Positions 8,949 to 18,621 of a DNA stretch of 22,743 nt are shown here, piece by piece; the stretch's first letter is position 1; each line of letters starts with the position of its first letter. A model generated the notes under the pieces. The model saw only the letters and a list, made by a program, of their open reading frames with translations. It did not search any database and had not been told where the DNA came from. Both the position numbers and the translations under genes were made by a program. Origin of the DNA: an uncultured Clostridia bacterium (lineage in GTDB: Bacteria; Bacillota_A; Clostridia; TANB77; CAG-508); contig CANQLP010000021.1 in the NCBI GenBank assembly GCA_947624725.1, forward strand, positions 1 to 22,743. The letters are read 5' to 3'.

Positions 8949-10026
8949 ATGGTTAGTAAAAATAAGGTCAAAGTCAATTTCATATTTATTCACTTAAGAA
9001 AAAATGCTCTTACTATAATTTTTCTACTTTTTGCAATAGGGCTTGTTTGTTTTTCTAGGTCAAATTTAACTGCCGCAAAAGACCGGCTTAAGCTTGTGGG
9101 TTACAGCTGTTGTGCCTGCACTTTTGCCATTTTTTATTGCGTGCGAATTATTAATGCACACCGATATTATAGATTATCTTGGAAGAAAACTAAATCGCAT
9201 AATGCGTCCATTATTTAATGTACCTGGAGAGGGTTCTTTTCCTCTTGTCATGGGAATTATAAGTGGATATCCAGTCGGAGCAAAGATTGTAACAAATTTT
9301 AGAAAAAATGGTATTTGCACAAAAGCTGAAGCAGAAAGGCTTTTAACTTTTACAAATAATTCTGGTCCTTTGTTTATAATCGGAACTGTTGGAATCTCCC
9401 TTTTTGGAAATACCACAATTGGTCTTATATTATTTTTGACACATCTTCTATCATGTATAACTGTCGGTATTATATTTAGATTTTGGAAATTTAAAGATGA
9501 TTCTGATTCAAAGAAAATGTATAGTTACACTATACAAAAGAATGCCAAAAAAATGTCCCCTACATTTAATAATTTAGGGGCAATCTTGCAAAGTAGTATA
9601 ATGAGCTCTATCAATACAATTATTGCTATTGGTGGATTTGTAATGCTATTTAGTGTTATTATATCAATTCTTAATAACACTAAAATATTTGATATACTTA
9701 CATTTATTTTTTCACCATTAATAAGTCGTTTGAACATTCCATCTTCTTTTATAACTGGACTTTTCTCTGGAATAATTGAGCTTACAAATGGTGTTTCACA
9801 AATTGCAAAAATTCCATTTAAAGCAATTTCTGTAAATATGATTATGTGCGCATTTTTACTTGGATTTGGTGGAATCTCAATCATGCTTCAGGTTTTAAGT
9901 ATTATATCTGAAAGTGATATTTCAATAAAGCCTTATATTATTGCAAAATTTATGCAAGGACTTTTTGCTGCTTTATATACATATTTACTAATTAGCAATT
10001 TTACATTTTTAAATTTTGATATATAA
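8949..10026 (+). CDS. ylbJ: Sporulation integral membrane protein YlbJ, one CGGN site
   Basis: A polytopic membrane protein (358 aa after recoding) with the YlbJ hallmark segments VVPALLPFFI, GIISGYPVGAKIV, NNSGPLFIIGTVG, FSGIIELTNG and LLGFGGISI. YlbJ belongs to the nucleoside-recognition (Gate) domain family and is required for spore cortex formation in Bacillus. The start is uncertain: the ATG at 8949 gives the longest frame but has no clear Shine-Dalgarno. One CGGC at 9084 joins TAAKD to GLSLWVTAVVP. Unshifted, the reading turns Cys-rich and non-homologous. This is the only plus-strand recoding site, so the effect does not depend on the sequenced strand. Three other CGG triplets in the gene (ATC GGA, GTC GGT, GTC GGA) are out of phase and cause no shift. 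Confidence 0.9.
9084..9087 (+). other. CGGC recoding site, ylbJ
   Basis: GAC|CGGC: AAKD-G-LSLWVTAVVPALLP. Confidence 0.93.
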
Positions 10027-10029
10027 TCA

Positions 10030-10398
10030 CTATCTTCCGAACCTTCTTACGTAATTATTGTAATTATTATAATTATTATTTACATATCTATTACAGCCGC
10101 AATTTCCAGCATCTCCATTATTATTACCGTTGTTGTTATTTCCTCCTTCGTCTTCATCATCATTATTAAGCAAATTTATAATAATTCTGGTTAAGATTGC
10201 TGATATGAGAGCAAGAATTGTATAAATTATTACATAAATTAAAAATGTTGCATCAAATGCAGCAAATGCGACAATTAAATATATTGCAAACACAAGAAGT
10301 GCAACTGCAATTGGATTTTTTAATACAGTTTCTAGAATACTTGAAATTATAATTGTTGCAATTGGCAAAGCAAATAATAGAAGTAACAAATTTCCCAT
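10030..10398 (-). CDS. Small membrane protein with Asn-rich tail
   Basis: About 122 aa. Three or four hydrophobic helices fill residues 2-80. A short acidic linker (NNDDEDEGG) and a low-complexity Asn/Gly/Tyr tail containing CGC follow, ending VRRFGR. No family is recognised. AGGAGG lies 5 nt before the ATG at 10398. It is convergent with ylbJ, only 3 nt apart, and is separated from truA by a terminator, so it is probably monocistronic. All CGG triplets are out of phase (TTC GGA, TGC GGC, AAC GGT). Confidence 0.7.
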   Translation of the reverse strand: MGNLLLLLFALPIATIIISSILETVLKNPIAVALLVFAIYLIVAFAAFDATFLIYVIIYTILALISAILTRIIINLLNNDDEDEGGNNNNGNNNGDAGNCGCNRYVNNNYNNYNNYVRRFGR

Positions 10399-10451
10399 AG
10401 GCACCTCCTATAAAATTTCGTTCACTTATACCCTATAATATGCAAATTAAT

Positions 10452-10486
10452 AAAAAGTGTTACATTTTATCTTGTAACACTTTTTT
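10452..10486 (-). terminator. Bidirectional terminator after truA
   Basis: A 12-bp perfect stem AAAAAGTGTTAC (10452-10463) / GTAACACTTTTT (10474-10485). It begins at the truA stop codon and closes the rnj-gltX-truA operon. Confidence 0.85.
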
Positions 10487-11226
10487 AATACTTTACTTCA
10501 ACTAAATATAATGCGTGAGGTGGAAGCGTTTTTCCTGCTAAACTTCTATCTCCTTTTTCTATAATTTCTGGAATATCCTCTGGATTTATCTTTCCGAAGT
10601 CCTACATCTACTAGCGTTCCTGAAATAATCCTAACCATATTATATAAAAATCCGGTTTCCAGTAAATTCTAATATTATCCTTTCGTCTTTTTGCTTTTTT
10701 ACGACTGCTTTATATATTGTTCTTATACTGCTTTTGCTACTTGTCCCACTTGCTTTAAAGCCTTTAAAATCATGTGTTCCTTCAAAATACTTTGCCGCTT
10801 CCTTCATTTTCTCTACATCTAGCTTTTGAGGAATATGGTATTCTAAATATCTATATATGGCACTTGGAACACTTGCATTATTTATAATATACCTATATGT
10901 TTTTTTCTTACAATTATATCTTGCATGGAAATTTTCTGATACTTCTTCAACATTCTTTATTACAATTGAATTTTTAAGATTTGCATTTAACGCCATCTTT
11001 AGTCTTTCAAGGTCTAGCATTGTTTCTGTTTTAAAATTTGCAACTTGTCCGAAGCGCATGAACTCCTGCATCTGTCCTTCCGTGATGCGTTTAGTTCTAC
11101 ATCTTCTCCAGTAATTTGTTTAATTGCCTTTTCAATTTCTCCTTGAATATTAAGTTTGGTAGGCTGTTTTTGCCAGCCCCCAAACTCTTTTCCATCATAT
11201 TCAATTGTAAGTTTTATATTTCTCAT
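10485..11226 (-). CDS. truA: tRNA pseudouridine38-40 synthase TruA, four CGGN sites
   Basis: TruA (245 aa after recoding) isomerises U38-U40 in the tRNA anticodon stem. Conserved parts in order: IEYDG..F.GWQ.Q at the N-terminus, GRTDAGVHA with the catalytic Asp (about residue 52), L-G-QVANF, NARY-like HARYNCKKKTYRY, GTHDFKGF, and FTGN-G-FLYNMVR followed by GTLVDVGL-G-K and AGKTLPPHALYL. Read conventionally it is five fragments with no catalytic protein. The four in-frame CGGA sites restore every motif, and two lie 31 nt apart on either side of the catalytic Asp. A good start is 14 nt after gltX. An enzyme acting on the anticodon stem being itself dependent on unusual decoding is striking but may be coincidence. 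Confidence 0.95.
10593..10596 (-). other. CGGA recoding site, truA 4
   Basis: CTT|CGGA: VDVGL-G-KINPEDI. Confidence 0.94.
10651..10654 (-). other. CGGA recoding site, truA 3
   Basis: AAC|CGGA: FTGN-G-FLYNMVRI, a conserved C-terminal motif. Confidence 0.97.
11048..11051 (-). other. CGGA recoding site, truA 2
   Basis: CTT|CGGA: HAL-G-QVANF, a conserved TruA glycine. Confidence 0.97.
11079..11082 (-). other. CGGA recoding site, truA 1
   Basis: TCA|CGGA: NAS-G-RTDAGVHA; invariant Gly just before the catalytic Asp. Confidence 0.97.
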
Positions 11227-11240
11227 CTTATCTCCTATTA

Positions 11241-12900
11241 CTACATTTCCTTTATAGCTTTTTCAAGTCTTTCTTTAACACTATTTTCTCCTAAAACCTT
11301 CATAATTTCATACATATCAGGCGTATTAGCAAGCCCAGTTAGTGCAATCCTTATAACAGTACTTACATCTCCTACATGTCCCTTATAACTTTCTGGATTT
11401 TGTTTATACTCTTTTACCTCTCTTGCATAACCTTTTTCTTCTGCTAAATCTTTTATCTTGTTAAACCAGATATCTTTTCCATCGTTTAAATCAAAATACT
11501 TATCTAAATAGCTTCTTAAAATTTCTTTTATTTCTTCTTTATCATTTATTTTTTGGAACTCGTAATTATGTGTTTTAGATAAAAATCTATCATCATACAT
11601 ATATTCAATATTTTGTTTTACATCAGACCATTTAGAAATATCCTTTCTAGGCTTCTCATTTCCTCTCTCAATGCCTAAAACTTTTAGAGAATATTCTTTA
11701 TCATCTTCTAATAATTTTTTCAAATCTGGGTCATATACGCTTGCCCATTCATATACAAAATCATATACTTGTTCTTTTGAATATCTTGATATTACAGCTT
11801 TAGAAACATCAAGAAGCTTAACCATATCAAATAGTGCTCCACTTACACTCATTTTATTTAAGCTTAATTCAAATTCATCTATGCTTGCAGTTTTATTTTG
11901 TTTTCTCCAATTCTCAAAATTAGAATTTGCAATATTTAATAAATATTCTTTTGCTGCATCTGCTGGAATTCCTTCTTCTACATAGAAATCTGCAGCAGCT
12001 TCTGGATCTTTTCTTTTACTTAGCTTTCTCTTTGCTCCATTATCCTCCTTCATAATAGGTGCAATATGTGCATATTTTGGAGGTTTTATTCCTAATGCTT
12101 GAAATAATTGAATATGTATTGGAAGTGAAGAAAGCCATTCATCTCCACGAATTACATGAGTTGTTCTCATTAAATAATCATCTACAACATGTGCGAAATG
12201 ATATGTAGGAAGTCCATCAGATTTTATGATTACTATATCTTGATCATTTTCTGGAAAATCTATATTTCCCTTTATTACATCATGATGCTTAATTTTTCTT
12301 TCTGGTTCTCCCATAGATTTGAATCTTATTATGTATTCATCACCATTTTTGATTCTTCTTTCTATTTCATCAAGTCCTAAATTTCTACAATTTGCCCATT
12401 CTCCATAATATCCGTGGTCTTAATTTTGCATTTTCTTGTTTTTTTCTCATTTGCTCTAAATCATCTGCAGTACAAAAGCAAGGATATGCCTTCTTTTCTT
12501 CTATTAATTTTTTTGCAAATGACTTATAAATATCTATCCTTTGACTTTGTTTATATGGTCCATATGCACCTTTTGAATCTTCCTCATTAATCATTCCCTC
12601 ATCTGGCTCTAAATCAAACTTTTTTAATGCATTGATTATACCAATAACACCATTTTCTACTTCCCTTTTTTGGTCAGTATCTTCTATTCTTAGCATAAAT
12701 ACACCATCAGTCTGCTTTGCAAGTTTTGAGCAAATTACACTTGTATATATTCCTCCTATGTGCATAAATCCTGTTGGACTTGGTGCAACCCTTACACACA
12801 TAGCCCCTTCTTTTAAATTTCTTACAGGGTATTTTTCTTCATAGAAAGATACATCTTTAATTCCTGGGAATATCAATTCCGCAAGCTCTTTATAATCCAT
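11241..12900 (-). CDS. gltX: Glutamyl-tRNA synthetase, one CGGN site
   Basis: GltX (552 aa after recoding) charges tRNA with Glu in the cytoplasm. It is a class I synthetase. The HIGH-like motif is SPTGFMHIGG (about residue 45) and the KMSKS equivalent is KRKLSKRKD (about residue 300). RIEDTD, the GDEW segment and a C-terminal anticodon-binding region are present. A leader of about 30 aa precedes the catalytic core. One CGGA at 12411 joins AKLRP to GYYGEWANCRNLGL; otherwise the frame ends seven codons later. It is the middle gene of rnj-gltX-truA, with 23 nt to rnj and 14 nt to truA. GAGGAAAA precedes the ATG. Confidence 0.95.
12411..12414 (-). other. CGGA recoding site, gltX
   Basis: CCA|CGGA: KLRP-G-YYGEWAN. 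Confidence 0.94.
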
Positions 12901-12923
12901 GATTTTTTCCTCTTTTCTTATAA

Positions 12924-14817
12924 CTAAATTTCCATAATAATTGGTAACACCATAGGGTTTCGTTTATTTCTCTGTAATAAGAAATCTCTTAAAGTATCTT
13001 TTATTGTAAGCTTTATAACTGCCCAGTCTGTTACATTATTTTCTTCAAGACCTCTTAGTTTTTGTTTTAATGTTTGCTTCATCTCTTCCATTAAATTTTC
13101 AGACTCACGAACATATACGAAGCCTCTTGAAATGATTTCAGGTCCTGAGCAAATTCTACCTGTTGAACCTTCTATTGCAAGCACAACTATTATAAGTCCA
13201 TCTTGTGATAAATGTTGTCTATCTTTTAATACTATATTTCCAACATCACCTATTCCAAGTCCATCTACCATAACTTTTCCAGATTGGACTGTACCTGTCA
13301 TTTTTGCTTCATCTTCATTTATTTCTAATACTCGTCCGGTTTTTCATTAAGAATATATTTTCATGTGGTATACCTATTTTTTCTGCAGTTTCTGCATGAG
13401 CAATAAGTTGTCTATATTCTCCATGTATTGGCATAAAGTATTTAGGTTTTACAAGTGATAGCATTAATTTTTGCTCTTCTTGGCAACCATGTCCTGATAC
13501 ATGTATATCTGCAAGTGAGCTATATACAACCTCTGCCCCAATTTGCATCAAATCATCTATTACTTTTGATACAAATTTCTCGTTTCCTGGTATTGGATTT
13601 GCAGAAATTATAACTAAATCATTTGGTGTGATTTCTACCTTCTTATGATCTCCTGCTGCCATACGAGTCAAAGCAGACATTGGTTCTCCTTGGCTTCCTG
13701 TTGTAATAATTGTCAAATTTTCATCTGTATAGTTCTTTATCATGTCAATATCAATAATAGTGTTTTCAGGCACATCCATATATCCTAGTTCTACGGCTGT
13801 ATCTATCATTTTTACCATACTTCTACCACATATTGCAACTTTTCTTCTATACTTAACTGAAGAATTAATTATTTGCTGTACTCTATGCACATTTGATGCA
13901 AATGTTGCGACAACAATTCTTTTCTTGCAATGTGCAAATAGTTCATCAAAAACATCTCCAATAGTACTTTCTGATTTTGTAAATCCTTTTCTTTCAGCAT
14001 TTGTACTATCTGACATAAGAAGCATTACGCCATTTTCTCCAATTTCAGCAAGTCTTCCAAAATCAATCTTCTGACCATCAATTGGAGTATAATCTATTTT
14101 AAAATCTCCTGTATGAACTACTGTACCAACTGGTGTGTATATTGCAAAACTTACTGCATCTGGAATACTGTGTGATGTTCTAATAAATTCTACTTTAAAC
14201 TTTCCAAAATTAACAGTTTCGCCTTGTTTTATTTCATACATTTTAGTACTTTGAAGTAATCTATGTTCTTCTAGTTTATTTTTTAAAAGTCCTAAAGTAA
14301 ATCTTGTTGCATAAATTGGCACATTAATTTGTCTTAAAAGATAAGGAATTCCTCCTATATGGTCTTCATGTCCATGTGTTATAACAAGTCCTTTTATTTT
14401 CTCCTTATTTTTCTCTAGGTAAGTTGTATCTGCGACAACTAGGTCTACTCCAAGCATATCCTCTGTTGGGAATGCTAAACCACAGTCTACTATGATGATT
14501 TCATTTTCATATTCAAAAACTGTGATGTTTTTTCCGATTTCAAGTAAACCTCCTAGTGGAATTATCTTAAGTGGAGATTTTTTGATTCTGACTTCTTCTC
14601 TTGTTTTTTGATTTTTCCTATTTTCTTTTTTCCTTGTTTCTACTTTTCTACTTTTCTTTATAACAACAGGTTTTTCTGTTTTCATATTTTTTTCTGTTTT
14701 TGTCTTTTTCTTTTGTGTATTGTTATTTTTTAAATGCATTTCTTCTTGTGTCTTTTTTCTTCTATTTCTCTTAACTTCAAGGTTTGCTTTTCCTTGATTT
14801 TCTTTTTCATTTGCCAT
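12924..14817 (-). CDS. rnj: Ribonuclease J, one CGGN site
   Basis: Ribonuclease J (630 aa after recoding), a metallo-beta-lactamase/beta-CASP RNase with endo- and 5'-exonucleolytic activity in mRNA turnover. The first 80 or so residues are a Lys/Arg-rich, low-complexity extension (KKTQEEMHLKNNN, KKKTKTEKN). The core then begins at IIPLGGLLEIGKN, with zinc motif HGHEDHIGG, HTGDFK, SDSTNAER and the late IHVSGHG and MPIHGEYRQL motifs. The C-terminal domain follows the single CGGA at 13335: MKN-G-RVLEINEDEAKM, then VDGLGIGDVGN and EIISRGFVYV. Without recoding it stops seven codons later and loses the C-terminal domain needed for dimerisation in this family. First gene of the rnj-gltX-truA operon. 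Confidence 0.93.
13335..13338 (-). other. CGGA recoding site, rnj
   Basis: AAC|CGGA: MKN-G-RVLEINED. Confidence 0.93.
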
Positions 14818-15208
14818 TTCTCTTTTTCACATTCCTTTCTATTTGCGCCAAACTGAAAATAAAATATAAACACAGGAGCTACAAATTTTTTCAAATTTTA
14901 TAGCCCAAATGTATTTCAATCTAAATTTTAGATGTATAACTCTCTATATACATCACAAAAACAAAGTATTTAAGCATACTTTGTATAGAACAAAAACAGC
15001 ATTTTTTTGTTCCACATATTTAATTTCCGTTCAACTCTATTTTGTTCACAAACAATTAAGTTTGTTATAATCTCATCATTATCATACAAACAGTATGATA
15101 CACATTAGATTAAATTATACTATATATTTCCAGTTTTGTCAAATAGTTTGATGTGTTTACATAAAAATACTGCATTACATTATTTGTATGCAGTATTTTT
15201 CTTTTTTA
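14818..15208. other. 391-nt gene-free stretch with inverted repeats
   Basis: No gene seen in either strand. It holds several inverted repeats: ACAAAGTA/TACTTTGT (14961-14984), GAACAAAAA/TTTTTGTTC (14988-15012) and a compact operator-like ATCATAC-5-GTATGAT (15081-15099), plus the S41 terminator at 15163-15200. The RNase J promoter and 5' leader must lie here, but I cannot fix the -35/-10 boxes. Confidence 0.5.
15163..15200 (-). terminator. Terminator of the S41 protease gene
   Basis: A perfect 13-bp stem AAAAATACTGCAT (15163-15175) / ATGCAGTATTTTT (15188-15200), with a terminal T-run on the minus strand, 9 nt past the stop. Confidence 0.8.
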
Positions 15209-16397
15209 TTATTTTTCCTTCAAAATCTCAATTGCCTTTTGCAATTGATCATCCACTTTCATATTTGTATAATCATATGCAATATTATAATCTGGCTCGA
15301 TTCCTACTTCATTAATCTTATTTCTATTTGGAGTATAATACTCTGCAGATGTAATCTTTATTGCTCCTCCGTTTGACAAATAAATTAAATCTTGTATAAC
15401 GCCTTTTCCAAAAGTCTTATCTCCAACAATAGTTGCAGCCTTGTTATCCTTAAGAGCTCCGTACTAATATTTCAGAACTACTTGCAGTATAATTATCTGT
15501 AAGAACAACAACTGGCATTGTAATTGTTTTCTCATTCTTTGCCTTTCTTATTTCTTCTTTTCCATCTTTGCTAACTGTAATTAACAAAGTCGCATCTTTA
15601 TCACACATTAAATCTGCAATATCTAATGCCTCATCAACAACTCCTCCACCATTGCTTCTTATATCAATTATTAGCGATTTAGCACCTTGCTTTACTAGTT
15701 CATCATACTCATTTTTAAAATCTTTAGCACAATCTGTATCAAAAGTAGAAATTTGTATATATGCAATATTATTATCAAACAATTTTCCTTTTACATAGTT
15801 CATATGAACTGTTTTTCTGGTAACCACAATATCAGATACTTCTCCATCTCTTTCTATTGTAAGAGTTACAGTTGTTCCTTCTTCTCCTTTTACTTTATCT
15901 GAAATCTCCTCAAGTTGTTCTGCCTTATACTCTACTCCATCTACTTTTAAAATTCTATCTCCTGCTTTAAGTCCTGCTTCTTCTGCTGGTGCTCCTTTTA
16001 TAGGCTCTAATATTTCTGCATATCCTGTTTCAAGGTTTGCTTGAATATATACACCAATTCCAACATAATTTCCTAATGTTTCTGCTTGAAAATCTTCTAA
16101 TTCTTCCTTAGAATAATATGCTGTATATTTATCTCCAACAGATTCAGCTAAGCCCTTAATTGCTCCATCTATTAATTGTTCTTCATTAACCTCTCCTATA
16201 TATTTCTCGTTTATCAATTCAGTAACTGTTGTAAGAAGTGCGTCTATTTTTTTAGCAGTAGCATTATTACCTGTAAACTTGTTTGCTAAAATATTACCAT
16301 CATAAGTTACAAGTGTAGTAATAATAAATGTAAGTAGAACAGCTATAATTACAAGCATTATAGCTCTATATATTTTCTTTCCTTTATTTTCCTTCAT
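15209..16397 (-). CDS. S41 C-terminal processing protease (Ctp), one CGGN site
   Basis: A membrane-anchored carboxyl-terminal processing protease (395 aa after recoding). It has an N-terminal signal anchor (residues 10-30), an N-terminal helical region (ELINEKYIGE), a PDZ domain (YVGIGVYIQ to LKAGDRILKVDGVE, about 95-175) and the S41 catalytic domain. The catalytic dyad is Ser in TASSSEIL and Lys in GDKTFGKGV. The single CGGA at 15458 lies between them: EILV-G-ALKDNKA. Without recoding the catalytic Lys is never made. It follows ftsE-ftsX-M23, the same order seen around FtsEX hydrolase activators in many bacteria, suggesting turnover of the cell-wall hydrolase or its partners. It is separated from the M23 gene by 112 nt. 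Confidence 0.93.
15458..15461 (-). other. CGGA recoding site, S41 protease
   Basis: GTA|CGGA: SSEILV-G-ALKDN, between catalytic Ser and Lys. Confidence 0.95.
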
Positions 16398-16447
16398 AAG
16401 ACCCTCTTTTCTACAAATAGTATATTTGGTATTTAAGTATATATTAC

Positions 16448-16495
16448 AATATTTTAAGAGACCGTTCTTAATCTAATTTAGAACAGCCCCTTTAT
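16448..16495 (-). terminator. Possible terminator or attenuator hairpin
   Basis: CTGTTCT pairs with AGAACGG across an AT loop and extends with G-U pairs to GGGG/TCTC. The T-run is weak. It sits between the M23 gene and the S41 protease. Confidence 0.4.
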
Positions 16496-16509
16496 TCTTT
16501 TGTATGTAT

Positions 16510-17698
16510 CTATTTTCCTAGATATGGTCCAGGATGTACATATTTACCATTTAATATTACACTAAAGTGTAAATGATAACCTGTTGACCAACCACATGAG
16601 CCTACTTGTCCTATTTGCTGTCCTCTAGTTACTTTTTGTCCAACACTAACACTAATTGTTGAACAGTGTCCATATAAAGTAACAAGTCCTCCACCATGGT
16701 CAATCATCATATAGTTTCCATATCCACCACCACAATAGCAACGCGTCTTATATGTTTTTGGATAATTGTGCGAGCAACCTGCTATTACCTTAATAACAGT
16801 TCCAGATTCTGCAGCAAGTATTGGTGAACCGGTTTGGAGCTGCTAAATCATATCCATTATGGTCTGCAGTTCCAACTCCTCCTGTTGCAGCAGATCCTCT
16901 ATATCCAAATGTAGATGAAATTCTTGTATATGAAGGTGCAGGCCAGTAAAGTTGTCCTCCAGAGTAATTTCCTCCTCCTCCTGCTTGCGCAGCAAGATTT
17001 GCTATTGCTATATCATTTTGTCTTAATTGTTCATTAAATTCATCCAATTCTTTTTGTGCAGCTTTTTCTTCATCAGTTAATTGATCCATGTATTTTTGCT
17101 TACTTAATTGTTTATTTGATAAAGCGACTTTTTCTATTTTAAGCTGATTATTCTTTTCCTCAACAACTGCTTTTTTAGAATCTACTTCTTTTTTAGATGT
17201 TTCTATTATATTTTTTTGTTCTTTTATATCATTTAATAATTCTGTATCAATTTCTGCAATTTTTTCTATTAAATAATAGTTTGATATAAATTCAGATAAA
17301 TTATTTGATCCAAGAAGTACATCTAGATATGATACTTTTCCTCTCTTATACTGTGCAAAAATTCTCTTACATAGTAAATCATATTGTCCATCATATTTTT
17401 CTTGTGCCTCATCTAATTGTGCTTGAAGTTTATTTACTTCACTAGTTAGCTGATTTAATTCTGTTGTAATTTGGTCAATTTCATATTGCTTCTTATCAAT
17501 CTCATCATTTAAAGAATTTAATTCTTTCTCTGTGGCTGACATCTGACCTCTAATTTCTTGTTGTTTATCCTTTGCATCTTGTATGTTATTTTGTATCTCT
17601 GTTCTTTGTTCAGTTAATTCTTGCTGAGTTACGCAAAGTGATACAATAGGCAAACTTAAGAGTATAAAACATGTTAGTACACTAACTATTTTTTTCAT
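16510..17698 (-). CDS. Coiled-coil M23 peptidase (PcsB/EnvC-like), one CGGN site
   Basis: A secreted murein hydrolase (395 aa after recoding). A signal peptide (LTCFILLSLPIVSLCV) is followed by a long coiled coil (about residues 22-240, Glu/Gln/Lys-rich) and then a LytM/M23 domain. Zinc ligands are present: H and D of HNGYD and the HLH of YHLHF. The enzyme therefore looks active, unlike degenerate EnvC. The CGGT at 16828 gives LAAPN-G-SPILAAESG, the usual M23 segment. Without it the frame runs into Cys-rich nonsense and stops, losing the HLH ligand. AAGGAGG lies 10 nt before the ATG. It lies 28 nt after ftsX, matching the known pairing of FtsEX with a coiled-coil peptidoglycan hydrolase that it activates. 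Confidence 0.93.
16828..16831 (-). other. CGGT recoding site, M23 peptidase
   Basis: AAC|CGGT: LAAPN-G-SPILAAE, a conserved M23 glycine. Confidence 0.96.
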
Positions 17699-17726
17699 CT
17701 TATGATTTCCTCCTTATTTTTTCCCC

Positions 17727-18621
17727 TTATACTTCCAAATATTTTCTCATTGATATTGAACTTCCGATAATTCCTATTCCTGAACCCAACAATATGTATG
17801 TTGTTATAAGTAGTCTAAACATATCTTTAAATGTATATAACTGTAAGTCTAGTTTTTGGAATGTTGGTGAACTAATAATTCCATTTGCAGCAAAATTATA
17901 TACAAGTCCTACAATAAATACTGTAATAAGTGCCGAAACAACACCTATAATAATACCTTCAACGATGAATGGCCATCTTATAAATGAATTTGTTGCACCT
18001 ACATATTTCATAATTGATATTTCTTTTCTTCTTGCATGAACTGTAAGTTTTATTGTGTTTGTTATAATAAATATTGATATAAATATCAATATAAGAAGTA
18101 TGGCCAGTGTCGCCCATCTAATACCTTTTGTAAGACTTAGAAGTGTTTGTATTGTTGCATCTCCTGAAATTACATCTGTAACATTTGGTATCTGCTCTGC
18201 AGCTGCCTTAACACTTGAACTTAACTCTAGGTCTGTTAATGTTACATCAAATACTGGCTCCCAGTAATCATTAAGTCCTTCTAAGATTTCTGAATTATCT
18301 CCAAGTAAATCTTTATATTCATTTATACCATCTGATTTTGACACAAAGCTTACTGTATTTATTCCGATCTATTGCTCTTATCTTTGTTTCTACTTCTGAG
18401 ATCTCTTCATCTGTTACATCTTTATCTAAGAAAATTCTCATTCCTTGGTCTGACTCTACTTGCTCCATTACATAATTTATATTTTCTCCTAGAATAAAGA
18501 ATATACCAAACATAAACATAGCCATGCACATTATTGTAAGTGCAGCACTTGTAGACTTTTTATTTTTTAATACATTACTAAATCCTTCTCCAATTAAATA
18601 ACCGATAATATTATATCTCAC
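17727..18621 (-). CDS. ftsX: Cell-division ABC permease FtsX, one CGGN site
   Basis: FtsX (297 aa after recoding) is the membrane subunit of FtsEX, which relays ATP binding to a cell-wall hydrolase outside. Four membrane helices are visible: one near residues 22-45, then an extracellular loop of about 125 aa, then three (from TLAILLILIFISIFII onward). I prefer GTG at 18621 ([13 protein letters not shown]): it matches the usual FtsX N-terminus, has AAGGGTGG upstream and overlaps the ftsE stop by 11 nt. An upstream ATG at 18645 is possible. The CGGA at 18363 in the extracellular loop gives RAID-G-INTVSFVSKSDG; unshifted translation ends 15 codons later. Confidence 0.93.
18363..18366 (-). other. 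CGGA recoding site, ftsX
   Basis: GAT|CGGA: IRAID-G-INTVSFV. Confidence 0.92.

Noticed and set aside
7484..9087. Ty1-like programmed slippage as the general mechanism
   Set aside because: CTT precedes only 5 of 28 sites; many preceding codons cannot re-pair in the +1 frame.
10640..11071. Internal reading frames starting at Met within truA, gltX, rnj and the ATPase as separate genes
   Set aside because: Their starts lack Shine-Dalgarno sequences and homology begins before the Met; they are the downstream parts of recoded genes.
13742..14074. Long antisense open frames opposite rnj, the acyl-CoA synthetase, gltX and the ATPase
   Set aside because: Low-GC shadows of real genes: hydrophobic Ser/Ile/Phe-rich translations, no Shine-Dalgarno, no recognisable family.
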